From NCBI GenBank assembly GCA_002707025.1, contig PALG01000028.1, positions 1 through 64,000 on the forward strand: DNA of 64,000 bases, read 5' to 3'. Origin of the DNA: Flavobacteriaceae bacterium (GTDB lineage: Bacteria; Bacteroidota; Bacteroidia; Flavobacteriales; Flavobacteriaceae). Positions 52,536-61,833 of this stretch are shown here, piece after piece; positions within the stretch are counted from its first letter, which is position 1; the number at the start of each line of letters is the position of its first letter. Made by a program: the position numbers and the translations under genes. The notes under the pieces were generated by a model. It made no database searches and had not been told where the DNA came from. It worked only from the letters and a program-made list of their open reading frames with translations.

Positions 52536-54275
52536 ATGCGCCTAATTTTATTCCTACTTGCCTTTTCTTTTTTACAAGTAGCAGGTTTTTCACAAAACAT
52601 TGAAAAAGACTGGGTGTTTTCCAGTATTGAAAACAAACAAGGAACTTCTATTGTTCCTACTTACCCAGACGAAGATGTCTTTCAACTTGAAGAGGGTTCT
52701 TTTTATTATTCGCTAAAAGCCAAAGACAATCTTGAAGCCTCTGGTGACTATCTATTTCAGAATAACCTCTTGGTCTTTTTTTACAATCAGCCTACAGACA
52801 CTATTAGAAGGTATCGGGTAACGACCCTTACCGACAGCACTTTGAGTTTTTCAGAAAGCAACATCACCTATTCTTTCAAGTCTTCGGAAATTCTGGATCG
52901 TACCTCCCAAGTAGAAACGCAACCAGAAGAAGAAAGCACCTCGGCCATTGCGTTAGATCCTGGCCAGGGAGTGGGACTTACCCTCAACGGATTGGCGCGC
53001 GGTATTCTAGGAATGGTTTTCTTATTGTTGGTTTGTTACTTATTAAGTAGCAATCGAAGAAAAATTAATTGGCGCTTGGTGTTTACCGGATTAGCCATGC
53101 AAATAATTTTTGCCATTTTAGTATTGAAAGTAGATTTTGTAGCCAAAACTTTCGATTGGATTTCTGAAAAAGTGGTAACCTTCCTCAATTTCAGTGAAAA
53201 GGGTGCCGAATTTCTATTTGGCGGATTGGTCACCGATATGAATACTTTCGGCTATATTTTTGCTTTCAAGGTACTGCCAACAATTGTGTTTTTCTCGGCC
53301 TTCACTTCCCTATTATATTATTTAGGAATTCTTCAGAAAATTGTAAAAGCCTTTGCATGGATTATGAGCAGGACCATGCACCTTTCTGGGGCTGAAAGTC
53401 TGGCAGCAGCGGCCAATATTTTTATCGGTCAAACAGAAGCCCCTTTAGTGGTAAAGCCCTATTTGGACAAAATGACCAAAAGTGAAATGCTTTGTCTTAT
53501 GGTAGGGGGAATGGCAACCATAGCAGGAGGTGTTTTAGCTGCCTACATTGCTTTTCTAGGCGGAGAAAGCGAAGCCCAAAAAATTATTTTTGCGAAGCAC
53601 TTATTAACCGCCTCTATTATGTCGGCTCCCGCTGCGATTATCATCGCTAAAATGCTCTATCCTGAAACCGAAGAAGTAGACCGGAAACTGGATATTTCAA
53701 AAGATAAAATAGGAACCAACATACTCGATGCTATTTCCCGCGGGACTACTGAAGGGCTCAAATTAGCCGTGAATGTTGGCGCCATGCTATTGGTTTTTAC
53801 GGCTTTAATTGCTGTATTTAACTGGATTACGGTCGATTGGATTGGAGGTCCTACAGGACTGAACGATAAAATTGCCATTGCCACCGATGGACGGTACAAT
53901 GGATTATCCCTTCAGTATATTTTAGGAAACTTATTTGCTCCAGTGGCTTGGCTCATTGGAGTTCCCAGTGAAGATATTGTTGCCGTAGGACAGCTTTTAG
54001 GGGAGAAAACGATCCTAAATGAATTTTTTGCTTATGCCTCGTTAAGTGACCTGAAAAATACCGGAGTCTTAACCAATTACCGTTCGGTCGTCATCGCTAC
54101 CTACACCCTTTGTGGCTTTGCCAATTTTGCCTCCATTGGCATACAAATTGGCGGCATTGGGGTTTTAGCACCCTCGCAAAGAGCCACCCTGGCTCGGTTT
54201 GGAATTAAGGCCCTTATTGGAGGTACGGTCGCTGCACTATTAACCGCTACGATTGCAGGGATGTTAATTGGTTAA
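52536..54275 (+). CDS. CNT-family nucleoside transporter with periplasmic N-terminal domain
   Basis: The C-terminal 430 residues are a concentrative nucleoside transporter (NupC type): NRRKINWRLVFTGLAMQ, SLAAAANIFIGQTEAPLVVKP, FANFASIGIQIGGIGVLAP. It imports nucleosides with Na+ or H+. Ahead of it is a signal-like segment (MRLILFLLAFSFLQVAGFSQ) and about 120 residues of lipocalin-like beta structure (NIEKDWVFSSIENKQGT ... LDRTSQVETQPEEE), which ordinary NupC proteins lack. The extra domain may bind or present substrate on the periplasmic side. Confidence 0.9.
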   Translation: MRLILFLLAFSFLQVAGFSQNIEKDWVFSSIENKQGTSIVPTYPDEDVFQLEEGSFYYSLKAKDNLEASGDYLFQNNLLVFFYNQPTDTIRRYRVTTLTDSTLSFSESNITYSFKSSEILDRTSQVETQPEEESTSAIALDPGQGVGLTLNGLARGILGMVFLLLVCYLLSSNRRKINWRLVFTGLAMQIIFAILVLKVDFVAKTFDWISEKVVTFLNFSEKGAEFLFGGLVTDMNTFGYIFAFKVLPTIVFFSAFTSLLYYLGILQKIVKAFAWIMSRTMHLSGAESLAAAANIFIGQTEAPLVVKPYLDKMTKSEMLCLMVGGMATIAGGVLAAYIAFLGGESEAQKIIFAKHLLTASIMSAPAAIIIAKMLYPETEEVDRKLDISKDKIGTNILDAISRGTTEGLKLAVNVGAMLLVFTALIAVFNWITVDWIGGPTGLNDKIAIATDGRYNGLSLQYILGNLFAPVAWLIGVPSEDIVAVGQLLGEKTILNEFFAYASLSDLKNTGVLTNYRSVVIATYTLCGFANFASIGIQIGGIGVLAPSQRATLARFGIKALIGGTVAALLTATIAGMLIG

Positions 54276-54358
54276 TAACTATTTATAACTGAAATACATT
54301 AGCATTTTTATAAAGTCGTTTACTTTATTACATTTACCGCAAATCCTTATTGTGAATT

Positions 54359-55183
54359 ATGAAGCAGTATCATGAACTCGTGAAACATGTTATGGAAAAC
54401 GGTGCCGTTAAGCAAGACCGAACCGGAACGGGAACAAAAAGTGTTTTTGGATATCAAATGCGGTTTGATCTTAGTGAAGGCTTCCCCATGGTGACCACTA
54501 AAAAATTACATTTAAAGTCCATTATTTACGAATTATTATGGTTTCTGAAAGGAGATACCAATATTGAATACCTCCAAGAAAACGGGGTACGAATATGGAA
54601 TGAATGGGCCGATGAAAAAGGTAATTTGGGACCTGTTTATGGACATCAGTGGCGCAATTGGAATAGTGAAGAAATTGATCAGATTACTGAAATTGTAGAG
54701 ACACTAAAAAAGAATCCCGACAGTCGAAGAATGTTGGTGAGTGCCTGGAATCCTTCGGTTTTGCCAGATACATCGATTTCCTTTTCTGAAAATGTAGCGC
54801 AAGGAAAAGCGGCTCTTCCCCCATGTCATGCTTTTTTTCAGTTTTACGTGGCCAACGGGAAACTATCCTGCCAATTATACCAACGAAGTGCCGATATATT
54901 TTTAGGCGTTCCCTTCAATATTGCTTCTTATGCCCTATTGACCCTGATGATGGCCCAAGTCTGTGGTTACGAGGCAGGAGACTTTATCCATACCTTTGGA
55001 GATGCCCATATCTACAGCAACCACATGGAACAATTGGAGCTTCAATTATCCCGGGAACCCAGACCTTTGCCAAAAATGTTGCTAAATCCCGAAGTTAAAG
55101 ATATATTTGGCTTCAATTTTGATGACTTTACCTTAGTGGATTACAACCCACATCCACATATTAAAGGTGCGGTTGCTATTTAA
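54359..55183 (+). CDS. thyA: Thymidylate synthase
   Basis: This 274-residue protein has [23 protein letters not shown], the catalytic Cys in [12 protein letters not shown], and the [20 protein letters not shown] and YNPHPHIKG motifs. It makes dTMP from dUMP with methylene-tetrahydrofolate, which ties in with folA downstream. An internal region of about 274 rather than 264 residues is ordinary for the longer ThyA form. Confidence 0.98.
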   Translation: MKQYHELVKHVMENGAVKQDRTGTGTKSVFGYQMRFDLSEGFPMVTTKKLHLKSIIYELLWFLKGDTNIEYLQENGVRIWNEWADEKGNLGPVYGHQWRNWNSEEIDQITEIVETLKKNPDSRRMLVSAWNPSVLPDTSISFSENVAQGKAALPPCHAFFQFYVANGKLSCQLYQRSADIFLGVPFNIASYALLTLMMAQVCGYEAGDFIHTFGDAHIYSNHMEQLELQLSREPRPLPKMLLNPEVKDIFGFNFDDFTLVDYNPHPHIKGAVAI

Positions 55184-55200
55184 AAACAAATCTTTTACCT

Positions 55201-55632
55201 ATGAAAAAATTATTGGTTCTTATCCTACTTATATCCTTCAGCAAAGGCTTTTCCCAAGAATGGGGAACCGTAAATAAAAACAGTGTAACCATGAAAGAGG
55301 TTGCGCCAGTATGGCCTGGTTGCGAGGCAAATTCTGGAGCAGGCATTGATGCCTGTTTCAAACAAAAATTAGCCCAACACATCGGTAAAAATTTTAAGTA
55401 TCCTGCCGAAGCTTATAAAAATAATGAGCAAGGAAAAGTTATTGTAGAGTTTTTTATAGACGAGCAAGGAATGGTTGATATTAAAAGTGTTTCTGGCGGG
55501 AGCAAATCCCTTCAGGAAGAAGCCAAAAGAAATATTGGTCTTATACCAAAAATGGCAAAACCAGGAATGCTCGCCGGAAAGCCAAAAGCTATTAAATACA
55601 CCGTCCCTTTAACTTTTAAAACAGGGAAATAA
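55201..55632 (+). CDS. Secreted TonB_C-domain protein 1
   Basis: This 143-residue protein has a signal peptide (MKKLLVLILLISFSKGFSQ), then APVWPGCEANSGAGIDACF, a Cys pair seen in many flavobacterial TonB-like proteins, and a TonB C-terminal domain (FKYPAEAYKNNEQGKVIVEFFIDEQG). It lacks the membrane anchor and Pro-rich linker of real TonB, so it is a free periplasmic relative. It begins 18 bp after thyA. Confidence 0.85.
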   Translation: MKKLLVLILLISFSKGFSQEWGTVNKNSVTMKEVAPVWPGCEANSGAGIDACFKQKLAQHIGKNFKYPAEAYKNNEQGKVIVEFFIDEQGMVDIKSVSGGSKSLQEEAKRNIGLIPKMAKPGMLAGKPKAIKYTVPLTFKTGK

Positions 55633-56517
55633 ATGAAACTACTTTTCTCGGGCCTTTTGCTGGCGTGTTGTTTTCTAGGAACCGCACAACAGGTAAATCT
55701 TGAAAATTGCAATCTTGCCAGTAATCTTGCCGCAAGAAGTAGTTGCCTAAAAGGGTCTGTGGAAAGCCTTCTATATCAAGAACTTCTAAAAGTTGCAGAC
55801 AGTACCCGGAATACCCAAACCCTCGGTTTAGATTTGTTTGTAGATGGTATTGGTAATATCTATGTAGACTCTGTCATCCCTTCAGAAAAGAAACCTCTGG
55901 TCGAAAAGGTCATTCAAGGCATTAAACCTTTAAGCTCTTATAAAAACTATAAAGGCGAATTGCTTCAAGATGCTATTAGGATAGACCTTGAAGTATTTCC
56001 CCCAAAAAAATCTATAAGCGTAAGCGAGGAAGATGCTGAAATAGCCAATATGCTGAAAGGAAATAGTAAAAAAGACACTCTTTCCCAAGATAGCCCAAAA
56101 GAAAAAAAGGATTATGTCCCCTTTGCGGTCATCGAGAATGTCCCTGTATATCCAGGTTGTTACCAAGGTACCAATGAAGAGCTAAAATCCTGCATGAGCC
56201 TAAACATTCAACGGCATGTGGTAAACAATTTTAACATGGCACTTGCTAACTCCCTTAATTTACCGGACGGCACCCAGAGGATCTCGGTACAATTTAAGAT
56301 TGACCGATTCGGGTTCGTAACCAATATCCGGGCTCGGGCAAGTAGACCTGAACTAGAAAAAGAGGCCGTACGTGTTGTAGGCACCCTTCCCAGAATGATG
56401 CCCGGGAAACAATTTGGGAAAGAAGTTGGGGTTTTATATGCACTTCCCATCTTGTTTAAAGTGGAAGGAAATCCCAAAAAGACTCCTCGAAAAAAGAAAC
56501 GAAAACGAAGAGGATAA
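55633..56517 (+). CDS. Secreted TonB_C-domain protein 2
   Basis: This 294-residue protein begins with a signal peptide (MKLLFSGLLLACCFLGTAQQ) and contains a degenerate first module (about 20-115) and a second TonB_C-like module with VPVYPGCYQGTNEELKSCM and RISVQFKIDRFGFVTNI. It ends in a basic tail (KKTPRKKKRKRRG). It starts directly after the preceding gene, with no gap, so the two arose by duplication and are cotranscribed. The role is unknown. Confidence 0.82.
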   Translation: MKLLFSGLLLACCFLGTAQQVNLENCNLASNLAARSSCLKGSVESLLYQELLKVADSTRNTQTLGLDLFVDGIGNIYVDSVIPSEKKPLVEKVIQGIKPLSSYKNYKGELLQDAIRIDLEVFPPKKSISVSEEDAEIANMLKGNSKKDTLSQDSPKEKKDYVPFAVIENVPVYPGCYQGTNEELKSCMSLNIQRHVVNNFNMALANSLNLPDGTQRISVQFKIDRFGFVTNIRARASRPELEKEAVRVVGTLPRMMPGKQFGKEVGVLYALPILFKVEGNPKKTPRKKKRKRRG

Positions 56518-56528
56518 AATTTTTAAGA

Positions 56529-57611
56529 CTAAATATTCTTTAAAAGCAATTCTATCTCTTCAGGCTTATTATAAAAATGAAAGCTTATTCGTAATCCCTT
56601 TCCGCGAGCAGATACAATGATATTATTTTTACGAAGGTGTTGGAGTAATTTTTCATCACCTTTTATGTTAAATATGGTAGAGTGATTCTTCCTTTCTGAA
56701 ATTTCAATCGGCAAAAGACTTAATGCTCTAAATCGTTCATGCGCCCATGAAGAGAATTCCTGTAAGTATGTTTCAACCGACTCCATTCCAATTTTTTCCA
56801 GTAGTTCAATAGATTGCGCCAAAGTACCATAGTTTAAAGTATCTTGATGTCCTGGCTCCATCTTTCCTATGATATTGATTTTGTCTCTGTTTCCAAAAAC
56901 CGCATCCGCACTGTTAAATCCAATGGTATTGGGAAAAAGTTTTTTATCCAAACCGTCTTTCAACAAGAAAAAACCATTTCCATAGCCCCCCAGCATCCAC
57001 TTGTAACTACTCGCTCCAACGATATCGAAGGCACTTTCAGAAAAATGAAACCGTTCTGTCCCAAAGTACTGTGTCCCATCGGCAATAAAGAGGGTTTCAG
57101 GATACTGGTTCTTTAATTCTTTCAGGAATGTTAGATCTACTTTTATTCCTGTGATATACTGAACGATACTACATAGGAAAACATCTGGACGGTGTTTTGC
57201 AAAAGCGGCTTCAATATTTGTTTCCAAGTTTTCATTCAAATCGGCATAGCACACCTCAAAATCACGAAACTCCACGGGCCAATTTACTGAAGGATAATCG
57301 CCTTCAATCATTAAAATTTTTTGATTTTTGGGAAGCCCTTCCATTAAAATGTTTAATCCAATGGAAAAATTAGGCACCAAAGCCACTCGTTCTTTTTCAG
57401 TAGAGAAAAATCTCGCTACCGTTTCCTTAATTTCCCAAATGTGTGTTTTATGTTGATCCCTAAACATACTCGCTTCCTGCAATAAGGCTTTATCATGCTG
57501 CTCACGCCACGCGACCACAGAAGCCGGCAGGAGTCCGCTAGAGGCCGTATTTAAATAGGTATAATGATTAAGAACAGGAAACTCTTGGGTAAAATCTAGA
57601 TTTGAATTCAT
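56529..57611 (-). CDS. Class V aminotransferase (PLP-dependent)
   Basis: This 360-residue protein has the NifS/IscS-like fold: HYTYLNTASSGLLPASV, LFIADGTQYFG (the PLP-binding Asp) and GASSYKWMLGGYGNGFF with the Schiff-base lysine in SYKW. There is no conserved desulfurase Cys loop, so it is more likely a transaminase or isopenicillin-epimerase-like enzyme. The substrate is unknown. It is divergent from the 2TM gene. Confidence 0.88.
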   Translation of the reverse strand: MNSNLDFTQEFPVLNHYTYLNTASSGLLPASVVAWREQHDKALLQEASMFRDQHKTHIWEIKETVARFFSTEKERVALVPNFSIGLNILMEGLPKNQKILMIEGDYPSVNWPVEFRDFEVCYADLNENLETNIEAAFAKHRPDVFLCSIVQYITGIKVDLTFLKELKNQYPETLFIADGTQYFGTERFHFSESAFDIVGASSYKWMLGGYGNGFFLLKDGLDKKLFPNTIGFNSADAVFGNRDKINIIGKMEPGHQDTLNYGTLAQSIELLEKIGMESVETYLQEFSSWAHERFRALSLLPIEISERKNHSTIFNIKGDEKLLQHLRKNNIIVSARGKGLRISFHFYNKPEEIELLLKNI

Positions 57612-57658
57612 AAAGTGGTTAAAATTGGGTAATTTTACGAATAGCTAAAAGTAACCTT

Positions 57659-58084
57659 ATGTTTTCAAAAAGCAAAACTTCCGAGAGAATAGACGCCGAA
57701 CAACGGGAACAATACGATTATGCCCGCCGTCGTGTAAAACAGAAAAAAAGATTGATGCAACATTTTATCTTTTTCCTGGCGGGATCCATTCTTCTTATTA
57801 TCATTAACCCAGTCTTAGGCATTGGGAAAGATTTTTTTATTCAAAATTGGTTTGCTTGGGCCATATTGGTTTGGGCACTTTTCTTTTTGGTGCATGTATT
57901 CAATGTTTTTATACTGAATAAGTTCATGGGCAAGGAGTGGGAAAATCAACAAGTTGAAAAACTCAAGGCCAAACAGGAAGCACGCATTCGGGAATTGGAG
58001 AAAGACGTTACTAAAGAAGTACTAAGTGCCGAAGTAAAAAAAAAGAAAGCACAGGACCAACAGCAAACACCGGGAGCATTATGA
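57659..58084 (+). CDS. 2TM-domain membrane protein
   Basis: This 141-residue protein has two hydrophobic segments (LMQHFIFFLAGSILLIIINPVL and FAWAILVWALFFLVHVFNVF) with a charged, helical C-terminal tail (KLKAKQEARIRELEKDVTKE). The 2TM family has no known function. Its stop overlaps the folA start (ATGA), so the two are translationally coupled. Confidence 0.85.
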   Translation: MFSKSKTSERIDAEQREQYDYARRRVKQKKRLMQHFIFFLAGSILLIIINPVLGIGKDFFIQNWFAWAILVWALFFLVHVFNVFILNKFMGKEWENQQVEKLKAKQEARIRELEKDVTKEVLSAEVKKKKAQDQQQTPGAL

Positions 58085-58563
58085 TTACCATGATTGCCGC
58101 GGCAGGGGAGCACAACGAGTTGGGATTGGAAAACGACTTGGTTTGGCATTTACCCGATGATTTCAAACGTTTTAAACAACTCACTACAGGCCATCATATT
58201 ATTATGGGGCGCAAGACTTTTGAAAGTTTCCCCAAACCTTTACCCAATAGGGTTCATATTGTCATCACCCGAAATAAAAACTACCAAAAAGAGGGCGCCG
58301 TCGTGGTTTCCAGTATGGAAGAAGCCTTGAAAAAAGCCGCTGGAGACCCGCAACCTTTTATTATTGGAGGTGGGGAAATCTATGCCTTAGGCATGCCTTT
58401 TGCCCATAAAATTGAACTTACCCGAGTACATGGCACTTTTAAGGCAGATACCTTTTTCCCTACCATTCCGTTAGACGATTGGAAACTTATTGAAGAAAAA
58501 CACCATGAAAAAGATGATACGCACAACTTCCCTTTTACCTACCAAACGTATGTAAGAAAATGA
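58081..58563 (+). CDS. folA: Dihydrofolate reductase
   Basis: This 160-residue protein has MITMIAAAGEHNELGLENDLVWHLPDDFKRFK, GHHIIMGRKTFESFPKPLPNR and FIIGGGEIYALGM, all key DHFR motifs with the active acidic residue in PDD. It restores tetrahydrofolate after thyA action. It overlaps both neighbours by four bases (ATGA). Confidence 0.98.
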   Translation: MITMIAAAGEHNELGLENDLVWHLPDDFKRFKQLTTGHHIIMGRKTFESFPKPLPNRVHIVITRNKNYQKEGAVVVSSMEEALKKAAGDPQPFIIGGGEIYALGMPFAHKIELTRVHGTFKADTFFPTIPLDDWKLIEEKHHEKDDTHNFPFTYQTYVRK

Positions 58564-59405
58564 ATCCGTTGATGCTTCAAATAGGTAAGGATCACGGTCT
58601 TTCCTTTAAACAAGCATCTCCCTTGGCTGGAGGGGATATTAATGAGGTTTTCAAGGTAATTGCTTCAGAAGGTGATTTTGTCATTAAACGGAATGCCTAC
58701 AAATCTCTTCCGGGTATGTTTGAAGCAGAATCGAAAGGGCTTCAGTTGCTTCAGTCCACAAACACTTTTGTCATTCCGGAGGTGTTGGGCGTAGGGCAAA
58801 TAGAAGATTACGGTTATTTATTATTAGCTTTTCTGCCTTCTGGTAAACCCGCTCAAAATTTTTGGGAGAAATTCGGAACCCATCTTGCACATCTTCATAA
58901 GAACAGTCAGTCCCATTTTGGATTGGATTACGACAACTTCATTGGGAGTCTTCCGCAGTACAATACGGCATGGGAAACCGCTTCAACATTTTACATCCAT
59001 CAGCGGCTAGAACCACAACTGAAATGGGCGCACGATCATGGGTATCCTTTTTCATCTTTGAATTCCTTTTACAAAAATATTGCCAAGGATATCCCCAAAG
59101 AAGCTTCCTCACTGGTACACGGGGATCTTTGGAACGGAAATTATTTAGTTACTAAAAACGGGACTCCAGCACTCATAGATCCTGCGGTAGCCTATGCCCC
59201 ACGGGAAATGGATTTGGCCATGATGCAATTATTTGGAGGCTTTCCAGAAGCAACTTTTAATACCTATCAAGAAGTATTTCCGTTGGAACCGGGATGGAAA
59301 AAGAGGGTTCCCCTATGGCAACTCTACTACCTTCTAGTACACCTCAACCTGTTTGGAAAGGGGTATTACCCATCGGTTAAAAAAATAATACAGCAGTTTT
59401 CTTAA
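58560..59405 (+). CDS. Fructosamine kinase-family protein
   Basis: This 281-residue protein contains the aminoglycoside-phosphotransferase-like SSLVHGDLWNGNYLV catalytic loop and ALIDPAVAYAPREMDLAMM metal-binding segment of FN3K proteins. It phosphorylates ketosamines on glycated proteins, aiding their deglycation. It overlaps folA by four bases, so the three genes form one unit. Confidence 0.93.
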   Translation: MNPLMLQIGKDHGLSFKQASPLAGGDINEVFKVIASEGDFVIKRNAYKSLPGMFEAESKGLQLLQSTNTFVIPEVLGVGQIEDYGYLLLAFLPSGKPAQNFWEKFGTHLAHLHKNSQSHFGLDYDNFIGSLPQYNTAWETASTFYIHQRLEPQLKWAHDHGYPFSSLNSFYKNIAKDIPKEASSLVHGDLWNGNYLVTKNGTPALIDPAVAYAPREMDLAMMQLFGGFPEATFNTYQEVFPLEPGWKKRVPLWQLYYLLVHLNLFGKGYYPSVKKIIQQFS

Positions 59406-59415
59406 AGGAAAATCC

Positions 59416-59423
59416 TATTTTTG
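59416..59423 (+). promoter_or_regulatory. -7 element of fabD
   Basis: TATTTTTG is a perfect TAnnTTTG. The predicted start is near 59430, 14 nt before the ATG. No clear -33 TTG. Confidence 0.5.
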
Positions 59424-59443
59424 CAAGAACCAAAACACAATAC

Positions 59444-60325
59444 ATGAAAGCATACGTTTTTCCAGGACAAGGTGCCCAATTTACCGGAATGGGGCAAGAT
59501 TTATACGAAGCATCCTCAAAAGCAAAAGATTTATTTCATCATGCCAATGAAGTTTTAGGCTTCGACATTACTAAAATCATGTTTGAAGGATCGGCAGAAG
59601 AACTAAAGCAAACCAAAGTAACACAACCCGCCATCTTTTTACATTCTACCATCTTAGCGGAAGTATTGGGAGCTAGCTTTCAACCCGATATGGTTGCGGG
59701 ACATTCCCTTGGGGAGATTTCGGCCTTGGTTGCCAATCGAACCTTAGCTTTTAGCGACGGACTTCAATTAGTCTACAAACGTGCCCTTGCGATGCAACAT
59801 GCCTGCGAACAAACCCCTTCTACTATGGCTGCTGTACTAGGCTTAGAAGATAAAGTGGTGGAAGATATCTGTTCTGACACCCCTGGTATTGTTGTAGCAG
59901 CAAATTACAATTGTCCTGGGCAATTGGTGATTTCTGGAGATATCAATGCCGTAAATGCAGCTTGCGAAGCTTTAAAAGATGCCGGAGCCAGACGTGCTTT
60001 GATTCTTCCTGTGGGAGGTGCTTTTCACAGCCCATTGATGGAGCCTGCCCGTGAAGAGTTGGCTACAGCCATTGAAGCTACTCAATTTACAGCACCCGCT
60101 TGCCCTATTTATCAAAATGTGAGTACTACCGCGGTCACCAATCCTAGCGAAATAAAGAAAAACCTTATTGAGCAATTGACTGCTCCCGTAAAATGGACGC
60201 AAAGTGTGCAACACATGATTGCCGACGGCGCTACTACCTTCATCGAAGTAGGTCCCGGCAATGTATTACAGGGGTTGGTGAAAAAAATTGATCGGGAAAT
60301 GGAAACCCAAAAAGCCGAAATCTAA
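59444..60325 (+). CDS. fabD: Malonyl-CoA:ACP transacylase
   Basis: This 293-residue protein has FPGQGAQFTGMGQDLYE, the nucleophile GHSLGEISALVA (Ser88), and GGAFHSPLM with the catalytic His. It loads malonyl groups on ACP for fatty-acid synthesis. It stands alone; the usual fab neighbours are not here. Confidence 0.97.
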   Translation: MKAYVFPGQGAQFTGMGQDLYEASSKAKDLFHHANEVLGFDITKIMFEGSAEELKQTKVTQPAIFLHSTILAEVLGASFQPDMVAGHSLGEISALVANRTLAFSDGLQLVYKRALAMQHACEQTPSTMAAVLGLEDKVVEDICSDTPGIVVAANYNCPGQLVISGDINAVNAACEALKDAGARRALILPVGGAFHSPLMEPAREELATAIEATQFTAPACPIYQNVSTTAVTNPSEIKKNLIEQLTAPVKWTQSVQHMIADGATTFIEVGPGNVLQGLVKKIDREMETQKAEI

Positions 60326-60415
60326 TTCCTGCAAAACAAATTTAGGGAGTAAACTTTTATCGGATTTGCCCAAATGTGATTTTCCATGCTTTAAGTTCGT
60401 TAAAAATTTAAGCGT

Positions 60416-60967
60416 ATGGAAAGGTCTATCACAACATCAGGAAATCCATTTTCAGGAGTACACAAAGGAAACTTCAGTGTTCGGAAATTTTTGGTCACGA
60501 TCAAGCAAAGTTTCTTCCAACTCCCTTCAGAAACACCTAGCAATAAAAATTCCAAGGAATTCGACAGTGAAACGTCTATAAAAAAGATTTCAGAAAGCAT
60601 CCATGTTTCAGAAGCCATTATTGAAAGCGTACTGGCAAGACTCACTACTTTTGAAAAGGAAAGAAAGTACCTACGCCAAGAAGTCAACCTCAATGATTTA
60701 GCTAAATCCTTAGGCACCAATCACGCTTATTTGTCGAGGATTATCAACCATGTAAAAGGCAAATCCTTTAAAAAATACCTCAACGATTTACGGCTGGAGT
60801 ATGCTTACATCGATCTGCAAACCGACCTTACCAAAAGAAGGTATACCATTGAAGCCATTGCCTTTGAAAACGGATTTAAAAGTGCCGAAAGCTTTTCAAG
60901 AAAATTTAAACAGCATTATGGCGAATACCCTTCCCAATTTCTTCGGAAGTTAAAAGAAAGTGCTTAA
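60416..60967 (+). CDS. Short AraC-type HTH protein
   Basis: This 183-residue protein has a C-terminal AraC DNA-binding domain of two helix-turn-helices (LNDLAKSLGTNHAYLSRIINHVKGKSFKKYLNDLRLEYA and YTIEAIAFENGFKSAESFSRKFKQHYGEYPSQF). The preceding 80 residues are a charged region with no recognised sensor domain, so this is either a small regulator or a fragment of a longer TPR/7TM-type flavobacterial protein. Its target is unknown. Confidence 0.82.
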   Translation: MERSITTSGNPFSGVHKGNFSVRKFLVTIKQSFFQLPSETPSNKNSKEFDSETSIKKISESIHVSEAIIESVLARLTTFEKERKYLRQEVNLNDLAKSLGTNHAYLSRIINHVKGKSFKKYLNDLRLEYAYIDLQTDLTKRRYTIEAIAFENGFKSAESFSRKFKQHYGEYPSQFLRKLKESA

Positions 60968-60973
60968 AGAGCC

Positions 60974-61825
60974 CTATTCACGGTAATCTGTAAAGGATTT
61001 TAGCTTTACTGAAACGGAAGCTTTAGTAGGTTCATTGGATAGCACTTTCATTTCAGTCATAAAATAGGAAGGTACTGCAGCACAGGTTTGACGCTCTTCT
61101 TGGGAAATGGATGGTCTGTTTTCCATGCATTCGGTAAATTGATTTCCCTGAAAAACCGCTTCAAATTCAGTTTCATTAAATTTTTTGATATAAATGGTTC
61201 CAGAAAACATAAGCGATCTTGTGTATGCCCTGGTATCCATGAAGAGAATATCAAAGGTGTTTTTCTTCGGTAACTGTGTTGAATTGTACTGAATACTTTC
61301 CGTATCCTCTACCGCTTCCACAAGTGGATTCAACAAAGCTTCCAATTTAGCTTCTGCCTCTTGTGCGGTAATTTTTCCTTCCATAAGTTGTTGTGAAATT
61401 ATCTTGGCTTGTGTCCCTACATCCTTTCCCTTTTCGTTCAGTCTTTTACCATCTTCCGACGCTTTTTCGACATTTACATTGTTTAATTGCTTTCGTTCAA
61501 AATCCATTTCATCTTTATTTTGTTGCATCAAACTGTAACCAACCATGACACTGTCTTTGGGTTCAATAGGAAATGGGCAGCCTTTCAAAAACTCCACCGC
61601 AATGGAAAGCACATTACTTTCCGGCATGCGCGTTCCATCTTGCGCTTTAGCTTCCTGCATATCCTTTTCTGAAATATATAATGTGAAACTCTTGTCATAA
61701 AGCGATGCTTCAATCACTTCGCAAGAATTAAAGGAAACCTGATTGTAATTCACGGTATTTTGGGAAATACAAAACACTGAAAATAAAAAGAGGGTAAGGC
61801 GAAAAAATACGGATGGAAATTTCAT
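60974..61825 (-). CDS. Secreted helical protein of unknown function
   Basis: This 283-residue protein has a signal peptide (MKFPSVFFRLTLFLFSVFCISQ). The mature part contains a strongly helical charged segment (about 95-170, KDEMDFERKQLNNVNVEKAS, then AKIISQQLMEGKITAQEAEAK) and Cys residues near the ends. It starts eight bases after the adhesin-like gene, so the two are probably cotranscribed. No family is recognised. Confidence 0.75.
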   Translation of the reverse strand: MKFPSVFFRLTLFLFSVFCISQNTVNYNQVSFNSCEVIEASLYDKSFTLYISEKDMQEAKAQDGTRMPESNVLSIAVEFLKGCPFPIEPKDSVMVGYSLMQQNKDEMDFERKQLNNVNVEKASEDGKRLNEKGKDVGTQAKIISQQLMEGKITAQEAEAKLEALLNPLVEAVEDTESIQYNSTQLPKKNTFDILFMDTRAYTRSLMFSGTIYIKKFNETEFEAVFQGNQFTECMENRPSISQEERQTCAAVPSYFMTEMKVLSNEPTKASVSVKLKSFTDYRE

Positions 61826-61833
61826 AGTTGTTG

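Noticed and set aside
60288-60581. Overlapping plus-strand frame of 97 codons at the fabD/AraC junction
   Set aside because: It overlaps two better-supported genes in another frame and has no family features.
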